Positions 38,721 through 47,350 of a DNA stretch of 64,000 nt are shown piece after piece. Position numbers and translations under genes: made by a program. The stretch lies in the NCBI GenBank assembly GCA_023953835.1, contig JAMLJB010000001.1, positions 3,073,501 to 3,137,500 on the forward strand, read 5' to 3'. This stretch comes from Rhizobiaceae bacterium (GTDB lineage Bacteria; Pseudomonadota; Alphaproteobacteria; Rhizobiales; Rhizobiaceae). The notes beneath the pieces were generated by a model. The model searched no databases. It was not told where the DNA came from and saw only the letters and a list, made by a program, of their open reading frames with translations. Position 1 is the stretch's first letter; the number at the start of each line of letters is the position of its first letter.

Positions 38721-38777
38721 GTTTGCGCGGAAGGTTGGGGGCAGCGCCGACCTCGCCGCCCGTTGGCGTTCAATTTG

Positions 38778-39051
38778 CTAGAGCGTTTCGCAGTTAGTTT
38801 GAAGCATTCTGCCGGCGACGGTTTGCGCCAGGGCCAAGGGGTTTGTCGCAGGTCGGGCTGGTGGCCCGGACAAGACAAAGACCGAAGGATTTGGCGCAAA
38901 CCGGCCCGGCCCTTCGGGTTTGCGTTTGGCGGGCGCCCACGTCGTCATGCCGCTCGACCGGGCAACCAGCCCGTTCTTCGCGACCTTCCTTGTGGATCGC
39001 CTCGCCAAAACGACAAACAGAATGATCCAAACTAACTGTGAAACGCTCTAG
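38778..39051. mobile_element. MITE-like element, 274 bp, with 34-bp terminal inverted repeats
   Basis: Termini 38778-38811 and 39018-39051 are inverted repeats, 31 of 34 positions matching, both ending in CTAGAGCGTTTC. The interior holds further inverted pairs: GGTTTGCGCCA (38820-38830) with TGGCGCAAACC (38892-38902), and a 16-bp pair at 38854-38869 and 38958-38973 with one mismatch. The whole unit could therefore fold into a branched stem. It encodes no credible protein. The CTAG ends recall IS630/Tc1-type TA insertion (inference). It occupies most of the 379-bp gap between ialB and hspQ, and its right-hand TAG forms the hspQ stop codon. Confidence 0.8.
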
Positions 39052-39380
39052 TGCCTCAGCACCTGCTTGGGTGAATATCCGCCGTCGGGCAGGCGGTCGA
39101 ACAGTTCACCGATCTGCGGATGGCGCACGGGATCGCCGCTGGGATCGTCCAGCAGGTTCTGCTCCGAGACATAGGCGATGTATTCCGTCTCGGCATTCTC
39201 CGCGAGCAGATGATAAAAAGGCTGGTCCTTGCGCGGACGCACTTCGGCTGGAATGGCTTCGTACCATTCATCCGTGTTCGCGAACTGGGGATCGACATCG
39301 AAAATCACGCCGCGAAACGGAAAAATCCTGTGGCGAACCACTTGCCCAATTCGGAATTTTGCGGTCTTGGCGTCAGTCAT
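39048..39380 (-). CDS. hspQ: heat shock protein HspQ
   Basis: Small hemimethylated-DNA-binding-domain protein of 110 residues; in enterobacteria it is a Lon specificity enhancer induced by heat. The fold signature is KFRIGQVVRHRIFPFRGVIFD, then DEWYEAIP, QPFYHLLAE and YVSEQNLL. ATG 39380 begins TDAKTAKF; upstream codons add a non-conserved extension overlapping the divergent AEC gene region. The TAG stop is part of the terminal inverted repeat of the adjacent MITE-like element, so the insertion touches the exact 3' end of the gene; the C-terminus (SPKQVLRH) still looks complete. Confidence 0.92.
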   Translation of the reverse strand: MTDAKTAKFRIGQVVRHRIFPFRGVIFDVDPQFANTDEWYEAIPAEVRPRKDQPFYHLLAENAETEYIAYVSEQNLLDDPSGDPVRHPQIGELFDRLPDGGYSPKQVLRH

Positions 39381-39454
39381 GGCATACCTCGGCCCATATT
39401 TGGCGCAGACGTGTTCGCCTTTCAAGTAACAGCCAAACGGGGCCGAAATTTGCA

Positions 39455-40417
39455 ATGTCTGATCTGGTCGGTCTCGTATTCCCGTTTTTCGGCCTGATTT
39501 TCCTCGGCTTTTTCGTTGCAAGGATCACCCGTCAGCCGCTCGAAGCGCTGGGTTGGATGAACCTCTTCATCATCTATGTCGCTTTGCCGGCACTGTTTTT
39601 CCAGCTCCTTTCGCAGACGCCCATCGAGCAGTTGACGGAATGGGGCTACATCTTCGCGTCCGTCTTTTCGACCTTTCTCATTTTCATGACCATGTTCGGG
39701 GGATCGGTCATCGTCTCGCGCGGCGAGATCGCCGAATCCACGATCAAGGGCCTTGCCGCCGCCTACGGCAATATCGGCTATATGGGTCCCGGCCTCGCGC
39801 TGCTGGCGTTCGGCGAAAAGGCGGCGGTGCCGGTTGCGCTGATATTCTGCTTCGAAAACATCATGCATTTCGCCATCGCGCCGACCATGATGGCGCTGGC
39901 GGGTGACGAGAAGGGAGGCTTCGGCGCGGTGGCGCTCGGCGTGGTCAGGAAGATCGTGCTGCACCCTTTCATCATCGCGACGGCTGCCGGGGTTGTCGGC
40001 GCCTATTTCCATGTCGATCCACCCGTGCCGGTCGCGCGGCTGCTCGACATGCTGGCGCGCGCCGCCGCGCCCTGTGCGCTTTTTGCGATGGGCGTGACGC
40101 TCGCGCTTCGTCCGCTGAAGCGCGTGCCGACCGAACTCGGGCCGATCGCCGCGCTCAAGCTGATCGTCCATCCCGCGCTGTGCTATGTGATGATGAGCCT
40201 CGTCGGAAATTTCGATCCGACGTGGGTTTACGCCGCGGTACTGCTGGCGGGACTGCCCACCGCGACGAATGTGTTTGTCATCGCGCAGCAATACGGGGTG
40301 TGGGTGCAGCGTGCCTCGGCCAGCATCCTGCTGACGACCGTGCTTTCCGTCGGCAGCGTCACCGGGTTGCTGTACCTGATCCGCAGCGGAATCCTACCGC
40401 CGGACCTGTTCCCGTAG
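39455..40417 (+). CDS. AEC family transporter (auxin efflux carrier type)
   Basis: Ten-helix inner-membrane carrier of 320 residues. It shows the AEC repeat features: helix-4 AYGNIGYMGPGLALLAFG with the conserved Asn-Ile-Gly-Tyr crossover, and in the second half VLLAGLPTATNVFVIAQQYG. Bacterial AEC proteins include malonate and malate carriers, so the auxin name does not define the substrate. ATG 39455 was chosen; earlier in-frame starts run through hspQ antisense and give no hydrophobic segment. Its 3' end overlaps the convergent UbiH-type gene by 24 nt. Confidence 0.87.
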   Translation: MSDLVGLVFPFFGLIFLGFFVARITRQPLEALGWMNLFIIYVALPALFFQLLSQTPIEQLTEWGYIFASVFSTFLIFMTMFGGSVIVSRGEIAESTIKGLAAAYGNIGYMGPGLALLAFGEKAAVPVALIFCFENIMHFAIAPTMMALAGDEKGGFGAVALGVVRKIVLHPFIIATAAGVVGAYFHVDPPVPVARLLDMLARAAAPCALFAMGVTLALRPLKRVPTELGPIAALKLIVHPALCYVMMSLVGNFDPTWVYAAVLLAGLPTATNVFVIAQQYGVWVQRASASILLTTVLSVGSVTGLLYLIRSGILPPDLFP

Positions 40418-41608
40418 GTCGGAGAACAGGCCGGACAATCCGCTGCCGGGGCGCAGGCCCTCGCGCATGAACAAGGCGCGCAGGGGCGCAAACCCGCCCA
40501 GCGCGCCAAGGCCGATGCTGCGCGCGAGCTGCGCCGGATGCAGGCCCGACAAGAGGGAGCGATTGAGCAGCGTCACCGCCGCCGTGCGCGCCAATATGTC
40601 CGGCCTGCGCATGGAATCATAGGCCGAAAGAGCTATGTCCGCGCCGGGGTCGCTTGAATATTTCGCGGCGATTTCAACGAGATCGCGGATGTCCCTGATG
40701 CCGAGGTTCAATCCCTGCGCACCAATCGGCGGAAAAACATGCGCGGCCTCGCCCACAAGCGCGACGCGGTTTTGCCCGAAGCGGCGCGGCGTGGCGTTTG
40801 CCAGCGGGTAGATTTGGCGCCCCGGCTCGACGCTGACGCGGCCAAGCATCGATTGCATCCGCGCTTCGACCCTGCCGGAAAGCGCGTCGTCGTCCAGCAT
40901 CATCAGTTCGTCGGCCTCGTCGGGCCGCACCACCCAGACAAGGCTCGACCTGTCGCCCTTGAGCGGCACCTGCGTGAACGGCCCTGTCTCGGTGTGAAAC
41001 TCGGTGGAGGTCGATCCGTGCGGTCGCGTATGCCCGAAGTTCAGCACCAGCGCGGATTGCGGCAGGCGGCGGGTGGATTGGGAAATGCCGGCTGCCGCGC
41101 GGCCCGGAGAGGTCCTGCCGTCCGCCGCGACGGCCAGCTTCGCGCGAAGCGTGGTGCCATCCGCAAGCAGTGCGGCAACGTGGTCGCTTGCGGGCGTCCA
41201 TGTCTCGACCAGCGATTCATGCCATGCGATTGCGGGCTCGGCGCGGACCGCCTCGTCCAGCGCCGCGACGAGCGCGCGATTGGGTATGTTGAGGCCGAAC
41301 CATTGTTCGCCGATTTCGCCCGCGCTGAATGTGACGGCGGGCGCGCGGACCAGCCGGGCGGTTGCATCGACAATGCGCATTTTCGCAAGCGGCGCGCCAT
41401 GCGCGGTGATCGCGTCGAGCAGCCCGAACCCGGAAAGGAACTGCACCGAAGGCACCATGAGGGCCGTGGTGCGGTGATCGTTGGCGCTGACGCGCGGCCC
41501 GACCAGATCGACGGCGAAGCCGCGTTGCGCCAGTGCGAGTGCCGAAATCAGGCCCGCAGGCCCGGTGCCCGCGACGATGACCGGCGCTTCAGGATCTGCT
41601 TTTGCCAT
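40394..41608 (-). CDS. UbiH/UbiF/COQ6 family FAD-dependent monooxygenase
   Basis: Class A flavoprotein hydroxylase of 404 residues. It has the N-terminal dinucleotide-binding motif VIVAGTGPAGLISALALA. The mid-protein DG motif is VAADGRTSPGR. The second FAD motif is VALVGEAAHVFPPIGAQGLNLG, in which the GAQGLNLGIRD string is diagnostic of ubiquinone hydroxylases. It probably hydroxylates one position of the ubiquinone ring; alphaproteobacteria use variable sets of UbiH, UbiF and UbiL, so the regioselectivity is not assigned. It stands without other ubi genes. Confidence 0.88.
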   Translation of the reverse strand: MAKADPEAPVIVAGTGPAGLISALALAQRGFAVDLVGPRVSANDHRTTALMVPSVQFLSGFGLLDAITAHGAPLAKMRIVDATARLVRAPAVTFSAGEIGEQWFGLNIPNRALVAALDEAVRAEPAIAWHESLVETWTPASDHVAALLADGTTLRAKLAVAADGRTSPGRAAAGISQSTRRLPQSALVLNFGHTRPHGSTSTEFHTETGPFTQVPLKGDRSSLVWVVRPDEADELMMLDDDALSGRVEARMQSMLGRVSVEPGRQIYPLANATPRRFGQNRVALVGEAAHVFPPIGAQGLNLGIRDIRDLVEIAAKYSSDPGADIALSAYDSMRRPDILARTAAVTLLNRSLLSGLHPAQLARSIGLGALGGFAPLRALFMREGLRPGSGLSGLFSDLREQVRR

Positions 41609-41823
41609 GGCAAGCGGTGTGGCATGAAGCGCATGCCTTGTGAAGCATGGATTATTGCGTCTTTTCGGCTCATGGCGGCGCGTATATCGTCATCGCCGTG
41701 GACGCCGCCCCGGAAAGGTGTCCGGACGGTGTTTTCCCGTGAGTCGATTTCCGTGGAGGGGACAGTGATGGCCGTAAATCCTGACGCGTTCGACGATGGG
41801 AAGACCATGCGCGGGCGCGCCCC

Positions 41824-42642
41824 GTGAAGGGACAGCCGCGAGCGAAGATTGCGGCGAGAAAGCTAGTCGCCCGCATTCCCAAGCCGAAGAAACAGGTGAC
41901 GTGGCCGCAGGCGCGCGCTTTCCTCGTGCATTGCCTGACTGCTTCAGGCTCTTTCCTCGCCTTCCTCTCCCTTGTCGCGGCAAGCGAGCAACGCTGGACG
42001 GCGATGTTCTGGTGGCTTGGCCTCGCGCTTCTGGTCGATGGTATTGACGGCCCCATCGCGCGGAAGCTGGATGTCAAGGAAGTGCTGCCCACATGGTCGG
42101 GCGAACTGCTGGACAACATCATCGACTATGTGACCTACGTCATCATTCCTGCCTTCGCGCTCTACCAGCGCGGCTTCATGGGCGAGGGGCTTTCCTTCCT
42201 GTCCGCGGCGATCATCGTGGTTTCGAGCGCGATCTACTACGCCGACACCGGCATGAAGACGAAGGAGAACTTCTTCAAGGGTTTCCCCGTCGTCTGGAAC
42301 ATGGTGGTGTTCACGCTCTACGTCATCGAGCCGGGGCCGTGGGTCGCATTCGCGACCGTGCTCATTTGCGGCATCCTGACCTTCGTGCCGGTCAATTTCC
42401 TGCATCCTGTCAGGGTCCAGCGCCTGCGCGCCGTAAATCTCGGCGTCACTGTGGCATGGTGTGCTTTCGGCATGCTGGCGCTGGCGCAATCGGCCATGGC
42501 GCAGTTCTACAATCAGTTTGGCGTGCTCGGCGAACATGTCGACGTTTTCACCAAGGCTGGCATAACCGTCACCAGTCTCTATCTGTTCTGTATAGGGGCC
42601 GTGCTTCAGTTCTTCCCGAAGCTCGGCGCAAGGAAGGCATAG
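41824..42642 (+). CDS. pcs: phosphatidylcholine synthase
   Basis: Integral-membrane CDP-alcohol phosphotransferase condensing choline with CDP-diacylglycerol to make phosphatidylcholine in one step; characteristic of rhizobia and brucellae. The motif is visible as DGIDGPIARKL followed by GELLDNIIDY. The distinctive ADTGMKTKENFFKGFPVVWN and FVPVNFLHPVR segments separate Pcs from other family members. Length is 272 residues from GTG 41824, about 25 longer than usual; a GTG at 41896 would give the more typical length, so the start is uncertain. qor follows after 6 nt. Confidence 0.92.
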   Translation: MKGQPRAKIAARKLVARIPKPKKQVTWPQARAFLVHCLTASGSFLAFLSLVAASEQRWTAMFWWLGLALLVDGIDGPIARKLDVKEVLPTWSGELLDNIIDYVTYVIIPAFALYQRGFMGEGLSFLSAAIIVVSSAIYYADTGMKTKENFFKGFPVVWNMVVFTLYVIEPGPWVAFATVLICGILTFVPVNFLHPVRVQRLRAVNLGVTVAWCAFGMLALAQSAMAQFYNQFGVLGEHVDVFTKAGITVTSLYLFCIGAVLQFFPKLGARKA

Positions 42643-42648
42643 AAATCC

Positions 42649-43626
42649 ATGACCAAAGCAATCCGAATCCATGAAAACGGCGGCCCTGAAGTCCTGAAAT
42701 ATGAGGATGTCGAAGTTGGCAGTCCGGCAGAGGGGCAGGTGCTCGTCCGCAACACCGCGATCGGGTTGAACTTCATCGACATCTACTACCGCACCGGGCT
42801 TTACCCGGCCCCCGCCGGCCTGCCGCTCATCCCGGGCGGCGAGGCGGCTGGCGTGGTCGAGGCTGTCGGGCCCGGCGTGACCGATCTTCGCGCGGGCGAC
42901 CGTGTGGCCTATGTTTCCGGCACGGGAAGCTATGCCGAGCAGCGCCTGATGCCCGCCGACCGGCTCGTGAAGCTTCCCGACGCCGTGACCGAAAAGCAGG
43001 CTGCGGGCATGATGCTGAAAGGCATGACGGCGGAATATCTGCTTCGGCGCACCTTCAAGGTGAAGCCCGGCGACACCGTGCTTTACCACGCGGCGGCGGG
43101 AGGCGTCGGGCTGATCCTCGGCCAATGGGCGAAGCATCTGGGCGCGACGGTCATCGGCACCGCGAGTTCGCCCGAGAAGATCGCGCTCGCCAGGGCGCAT
43201 GGCTTCGATCACGTCATCAACTACCGGGATACCGACTTCGTCGCCGCCGTGCGCGAGATCACGGGCGGCAAGATGTGCGACGTGGTCTACGATTCGGTCG
43301 GCAAGGACACCTATCTGGGCTCGCTCGACTGCCTGCGCCCGTTAGGCATGTTCGTGACCTTCGGCCAGTCGTCGGGCGCAATTCCGCCGTTCAGCACCGC
43401 GCTTCTTTCGCAAAAGGGCTCGCTGTTCATGACCCGCCCGACATTGTTCACCTATGTGGCGAAGCGCGAGGACCTGGAACAATCCGCTGCCGCCCTGTTC
43501 GAGGTGGTGGAGAGCGGCGCGGTCAAGATCGAAATCAACCAGACCTATGCCTTGAAGGATGCCGGGCAGGCGCAGGCCGATCTCGAAAGCCGGATAACGA
43601 CCGGAACGACTGTGCTGCTTCCATAA
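42649..43626 (+). CDS. NADPH:quinone oxidoreductase, zeta-crystallin type
   Basis: Zinc-independent medium-chain dehydrogenase/reductase of 325 residues. Features are IRIHENGGPEVLKYEDVEVG at the N-terminus, GLNFIDIYYRTGLYP, the nucleotide-binding AAAGGVGLILGQWAKHLGA and VVYDSVGKDT. These match QorA-like one-electron quinone reductases that use NADPH. It starts 6 nt after pcs and is presumably in the same transcript. The physiological acceptor is unknown. Confidence 0.9.
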   Translation: MTKAIRIHENGGPEVLKYEDVEVGSPAEGQVLVRNTAIGLNFIDIYYRTGLYPAPAGLPLIPGGEAAGVVEAVGPGVTDLRAGDRVAYVSGTGSYAEQRLMPADRLVKLPDAVTEKQAAGMMLKGMTAEYLLRRTFKVKPGDTVLYHAAAGGVGLILGQWAKHLGATVIGTASSPEKIALARAHGFDHVINYRDTDFVAAVREITGGKMCDVVYDSVGKDTYLGSLDCLRPLGMFVTFGQSSGAIPPFSTALLSQKGSLFMTRPTLFTYVAKREDLEQSAAALFEVVESGAVKIEINQTYALKDAGQAQADLESRITTGTTVLLP

Positions 43627-43745
43627 GGCAGTGCAGCGGCTTGTCCGCGACAATTTTACTGATCGGTATAAATTTCGATTGCCGCGTTGCAACAATTGCC
43701 TAAACTGTCATCAGGGAACAAAAAATAGAGCCTGATGGGGGCGTC

Positions 43746-45323
43746 GTGGAATCTGTGGTGAAGTCTGCCGGAGAGGCGGCGAACCTCATTGAGGTGCGTG
43801 GTCTCACCAAGGTTTTCGGTACGCTCACCGCCTGCAACCATATCGATCTGGGTATTCGCGAAGGCGAAATCCATGCGCTGCTCGGCGAGAACGGCGCAGG
43901 CAAATCCACTCTCGTAAAGATGCTGTTCGGCTCGCTGGAGCCGACCTCCGGCGAAATTTTCTGGAGGGGGCAGCCGGTGCGCATCACCAGTCCGGGCGTT
44001 GCAAGATCGCTCGGCATCGGCATGGTTTTCCAGCATTTTTCGCTTTTCGAGGCGCTCACAGCCGCGGAGAACATTGCGCTTTCGCTGGATGACGGCACTT
44101 CGCTCGACAGCATAGCCGCAAAGGCGCGCGACCTGTCGCGCGCCTACGGGCTGCCGCTCGACCCCGACTCGCTGGTGGGCGACCTTTCGGTCGGCGAGCG
44201 CCAGCGCATCGAAATCACACGCTGTCTCTTGCAGGAGCCGGACCTCATCATCCTTGACGAGCCGACTTCGGTGCTTACGCCGCAGGAAGCCGACAAGCTG
44301 TTCGAGACGCTGGAGCGGCTGCGCGCAGAGGGCAAATCCATCCTCTACATCTCGCACCGCCTCGAAGAGGTGAAGCGGCTTTGCGACCGCGCGACCGTGA
44401 TGCGTCACGGCAAGGTCGTGGGCGCCTGCGATCCGCGCAAGGAAACCGCAGCGTCGCTCGCGCGCATGATGGTCGGGGCCGACGTCGCCACGGCGGAGCG
44501 CACGCCGATCGAACTGCGCGATGCGCCGGAACTGCTCGGCATTTGCGGCTTGAGCCGCAAGCCGTCAGGACCCTTTTCCATGCCGCTGAAAAACATCTGG
44601 CTGTCCGTGAAGGCGGGCGAGGTGCTGGGCATCGCCGGCGTTGCCGGAAACGGGCAGGGCGAGTTCTTCGAAGCCGTGTCGGGCGAGGCGCTTCAGGACA
44701 ATGCGGATGCGGTGCGCATTCGCGGCAAGTCGGTTGGCCGCGTCGGCATTTCGGCGCGCCGGAAGCTCGGCGCCGCCTTCGTGCCGGAGGAAAGGCTCGG
44801 CCACGGCGCCGCGCCGCGCATGCGGCTTTCGGAAAACCTGCTGCTGTCGCGCCATGCCACGGACCGGAAGGCATTCATCGCGGCGGGCGGCTTTGTCAAA
44901 GGCGGCATGATCCAGCACGCCACGCAGCGCATCATCGAGGCGATGGACGTGCGCAAGAGCGCGCCCGACCCCGAGGCTGCCTCGCTTTCGGGCGGCAACC
45001 TCCAGAAATTCATCATTGGCCGCGAACTCGACCGGCAGCCCGCCATCATGATCGTCAACCAGCCCACCTGGGGTGTCGATGCGGGTGCTGCGTCGCGCAT
45101 CCGCCAGGCGTTGATCGCGCTGGCGCGGGCAGGTTCCGCTGTCCTCGTCATCAGCCAGGACCTCGACGAACTGTTCGAGATTTCCGATGCAATAGCGGTC
45201 ATGCACAATGGCGAATTGTCGAAGCCGCTCTCCCGCGCCGATGCGACCTATGAGAAGATTGGGCTGCTGATGGGCGGCGCGGAGCCCGGCCATGTCGAGC
45301 CGCATCACCCGGAGGCCGCGTGA
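43746..45323 (+). CDS. BMP-family ABC importer, twin ATP-binding subunit
   Basis: Fused double ATPase of 525 residues, RbsA/MglA-like. The first domain is complete (Walker A GENGAGKST, Q-loop MVFQHFSLF, signature LSVGERQRIEI, Walker B LIILDEPTSVL). The second has a degenerate Walker A, GVAGNGQGEF, lacking the Lys-Ser/Thr pair but keeping the signature LSGGNLQKFIIGREL; this asymmetry is normal for the family. With two permeases and a BMP-type binding protein it forms a complete importer of the kind that takes up purine nucleosides. GTG start; the stop overlaps the next ATG. Confidence 0.93.
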   Translation: MESVVKSAGEAANLIEVRGLTKVFGTLTACNHIDLGIREGEIHALLGENGAGKSTLVKMLFGSLEPTSGEIFWRGQPVRITSPGVARSLGIGMVFQHFSLFEALTAAENIALSLDDGTSLDSIAAKARDLSRAYGLPLDPDSLVGDLSVGERQRIEITRCLLQEPDLIILDEPTSVLTPQEADKLFETLERLRAEGKSILYISHRLEEVKRLCDRATVMRHGKVVGACDPRKETAASLARMMVGADVATAERTPIELRDAPELLGICGLSRKPSGPFSMPLKNIWLSVKAGEVLGIAGVAGNGQGEFFEAVSGEALQDNADAVRIRGKSVGRVGISARRKLGAAFVPEERLGHGAAPRMRLSENLLLSRHATDRKAFIAAGGFVKGGMIQHATQRIIEAMDVRKSAPDPEAASLSGGNLQKFIIGRELDRQPAIMIVNQPTWGVDAGAASRIRQALIALARAGSAVLVISQDLDELFEISDAIAVMHNGELSKPLSRADATYEKIGLLMGGAEPGHVEPHHPEAA

Positions 45324-46411
45324 TGCGCATTGAACTGGTCAAGCGTCCCGAGCGCTCGAAGCTCTTTTCCGCGCTGTCGCCCTTCATCGCCTTCGTGCTC
45401 ACAATCATAGCCGGCGCGATCCTGTTCGCCGCGCTCGGCAAGAACCCGCTGGCCGCGCTCTACACCTATTTCGTCAGCCCGGTCACGCAGGTCTGGCAGT
45501 TGCACGAACTCGCCATCAAGGCCGCGCCCCTCATCATGATCGCGGTCGGCCTTGCCGTGTGCTACCGGGCGAATATCTGGAACATCGGCGCGGAAGGCCA
45601 GTTCGTGATGGGCGCGGTCGCCGGTTCCATCCTGCCGGTGATGTTTCCCGAAACGGTCGGCTGGTGGGTGCTGCCCGCCATGCTGCTGATGGGCGCGGCG
45701 GGCGGCGCGGCCTATGCGTCGATCCCCGCGCTGCTCAAGGCGCGCTTCAACACCAACGAAATCCTGACCAGCCTGATGCTGGTCTATGTGGCGCAGCTTT
45801 TTCTGGACTGGCTGGTGCGCGGCTGGTGGAAGGACCCGGCGGCCTATAATTTTCCGCAGTCGGTCCAGTTCAACCCGTCCGCCGTGCTGCCCGAACTCGC
45901 CCCCATGTCGGGCCGGGCCAATTGGGGCTTCATTTTCGCCCTCGTCGCCGCCGTGCTCGTGTGGCTGATGATGTCGAAGATGCTGAAAGGCTTCGAAATC
46001 CGAGTGCTCGGCTCCAGCCCAAGGGCGGGGCGCTTTGCGGGATTCCAGTACAGCCGGATGATTTTCTTTGCCTTCCTTCTTTCTGGAGCGCTCGCCGGGC
46101 TGGCGGGAATCTCGGAAGTCTCGGGCGCAATCGGCCAGTTGCAGCCATCGATTTCGCCAGGCTACGGCTTCACCGCCATCATCGTCGCCTTTCTCGGTCG
46201 GCTCAATCCGCTTGGCATCGTCGCCGCCGGCCTCGTGCTGGCGCTGACCTATCTTGGCGGCGAGGCGGCGCAGACCGCGCTTGGAATTTCCGACAAGGTG
46301 GCGCGGGTCTTCCAGGGCATGCTGCTGTTCTTCGTGCTGGCGTCGGACACGCTCATCCACTACCGCATCCGCTTCGTCGGTCTTGGCGCAAAATCGAACG
46401 AGGCCGCGTGA
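45323..46411 (+). CDS. BMP-family ABC importer permease 1
   Basis: Inner-membrane permease of 362 residues in the BPD_transp_2 family. It contains the family block VGLAVCYRANIWNIGAEGQFVMG and later GYGFTAIIVAFLGRLNPLG, which marks the longer permease of BMP-type nucleoside systems. ATG 45323 overlaps the ATPase stop by 1 nt (TGATG) with GGAGG 7 nt upstream. The following permease overlaps its stop likewise, indicating translational coupling. Confidence 0.92.
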   Translation: MRIELVKRPERSKLFSALSPFIAFVLTIIAGAILFAALGKNPLAALYTYFVSPVTQVWQLHELAIKAAPLIMIAVGLAVCYRANIWNIGAEGQFVMGAVAGSILPVMFPETVGWWVLPAMLLMGAAGGAAYASIPALLKARFNTNEILTSLMLVYVAQLFLDWLVRGWWKDPAAYNFPQSVQFNPSAVLPELAPMSGRANWGFIFALVAAVLVWLMMSKMLKGFEIRVLGSSPRAGRFAGFQYSRMIFFAFLLSGALAGLAGISEVSGAIGQLQPSISPGYGFTAIIVAFLGRLNPLGIVAAGLVLALTYLGGEAAQTALGISDKVARVFQGMLLFFVLASDTLIHYRIRFVGLGAKSNEAA

Positions 46412-47331
46412 TGGACATTGCCGTCAATATTCTTCTGACCATCGCGACCGCCGCCACCCCGTTGCTCATTGCAGCTATCGGGGAACTGGTGGTTGAGCGC
46501 TCGGGTGTGCTGAACCTCGGCGTTGAGGGCATGATGATCATGGGAGCGGTCTGCGGCTTCGGCGCAGCCTATCTCACTGGCTCGCCGTGGCTTGGCGTGC
46601 TGGCGGCAATCATCGCTGGCGCGCTGTTCTCCTTGCTCTTTGCCTTCATGGCGCTGACGCTCGCCACCAATCAGGTCGCGACCGGCCTGTCGCTCACCAT
46701 TCTCGGCCTCGGCCTTTCGGGCATGATCGGCACGAATTTTGTCGGCCTGCCCGGCGTTCGGCTGCCGAACCTGTACATTCCGGGCCTGAGCGACCTGCCC
46801 ATCGTCGGCAAGCTACTGTTCGGACAAGACCCGCTTTTCTACGTGTCCATCGCGCTTGTCTTTGCGGTGTCGTGGTTCCTGTTCCGCTCGCGCAAGGGGC
46901 TGATGCTGCGCTCTATCGGCGACAGCCATTCCTCCGCCCATGCGCTCGGCATTCCGGTGATCCGCTACCGTTATCTGGCGGTGATGTTCGGCGGGGCATG
47001 CGCGGGTCTGGCGGGCGGCCATCTCTCGCTGGTCTACACGCCGCAATGGGTGGAAAACATGACGGCGGGCCGGGGCTGGATCGCGCTTGCGCTGGTGGTG
47101 TTCGCCTCGTGGCGGCCGCTGCGCGTGCTCGCTGGGGCCTATATCTTCGGCGCGGTCTGGATCGGCCAGCTCCACGCGCAGGCTTTCGGCATTCCGGTGC
47201 CCTCGCAGTTTCTTTCAGCACTTCCCTATCTGGCCACGATCGTCGTTCTCGTGCTCATATCTCGCAACAAGCGTCTGACGATGATGAACACACCGGCATC
47301 GCTCGGACAGGCATTCGTACCCGACAGATGA
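46411..47331 (+). CDS. BMP-family ABC importer permease 2
   Basis: Second permease of the importer, 306 residues, in the same BPD_transp_2 family. Helix 1-2 region GELVVERSGVLNLGVEGMMIMGA is the hallmark of the shorter permease, and MTAGRGWIALALVVFASWRP is the conserved late cytoplasmic loop. The ATG overlaps the stop of permease 1. The binding-protein gene starts 19 nt downstream with its own Shine-Dalgarno (AGAGG), as expected for the more abundant component. Confidence 0.93.
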   Translation: MDIAVNILLTIATAATPLLIAAIGELVVERSGVLNLGVEGMMIMGAVCGFGAAYLTGSPWLGVLAAIIAGALFSLLFAFMALTLATNQVATGLSLTILGLGLSGMIGTNFVGLPGVRLPNLYIPGLSDLPIVGKLLFGQDPLFYVSIALVFAVSWFLFRSRKGLMLRSIGDSHSSAHALGIPVIRYRYLAVMFGGACAGLAGGHLSLVYTPQWVENMTAGRGWIALALVVFASWRPLRVLAGAYIFGAVWIGQLHAQAFGIPVPSQFLSALPYLATIVVLVLISRNKRLTMMNTPASLGQAFVPDR

Positions 47332-47350
47332 CAACCAACAGAGGCAGATC

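Noticed and set aside
38763..39035. 90-codon open frame inside the MITE-like element
   Set aside because: It runs through both inverted repeats and has no domain. The DNA structure explains the sequence better than a protein does.
41944..43212. 422-codon minus-strand open frame opposite pcs and qor
   Set aside because: Spans two real genes in antisense; no motifs, codon use typical of a mirrored high-GC frame.
43709..43737. CATCAGG/CCTGATG inverted pair upstream of the BMP importer operon
   Set aside because: Only 7 bp with a 15-nt A-rich spacer; too weak to separate from chance as an operator or riboswitch.
44630..44665. Missing Walker A lysine in the second ATPase domain of the BMP importer, as possible gene damage
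   Set aside because: A degenerate second nucleotide-binding site is normal in RbsA-type twin ATPases, and the frame and signature motif are intact.
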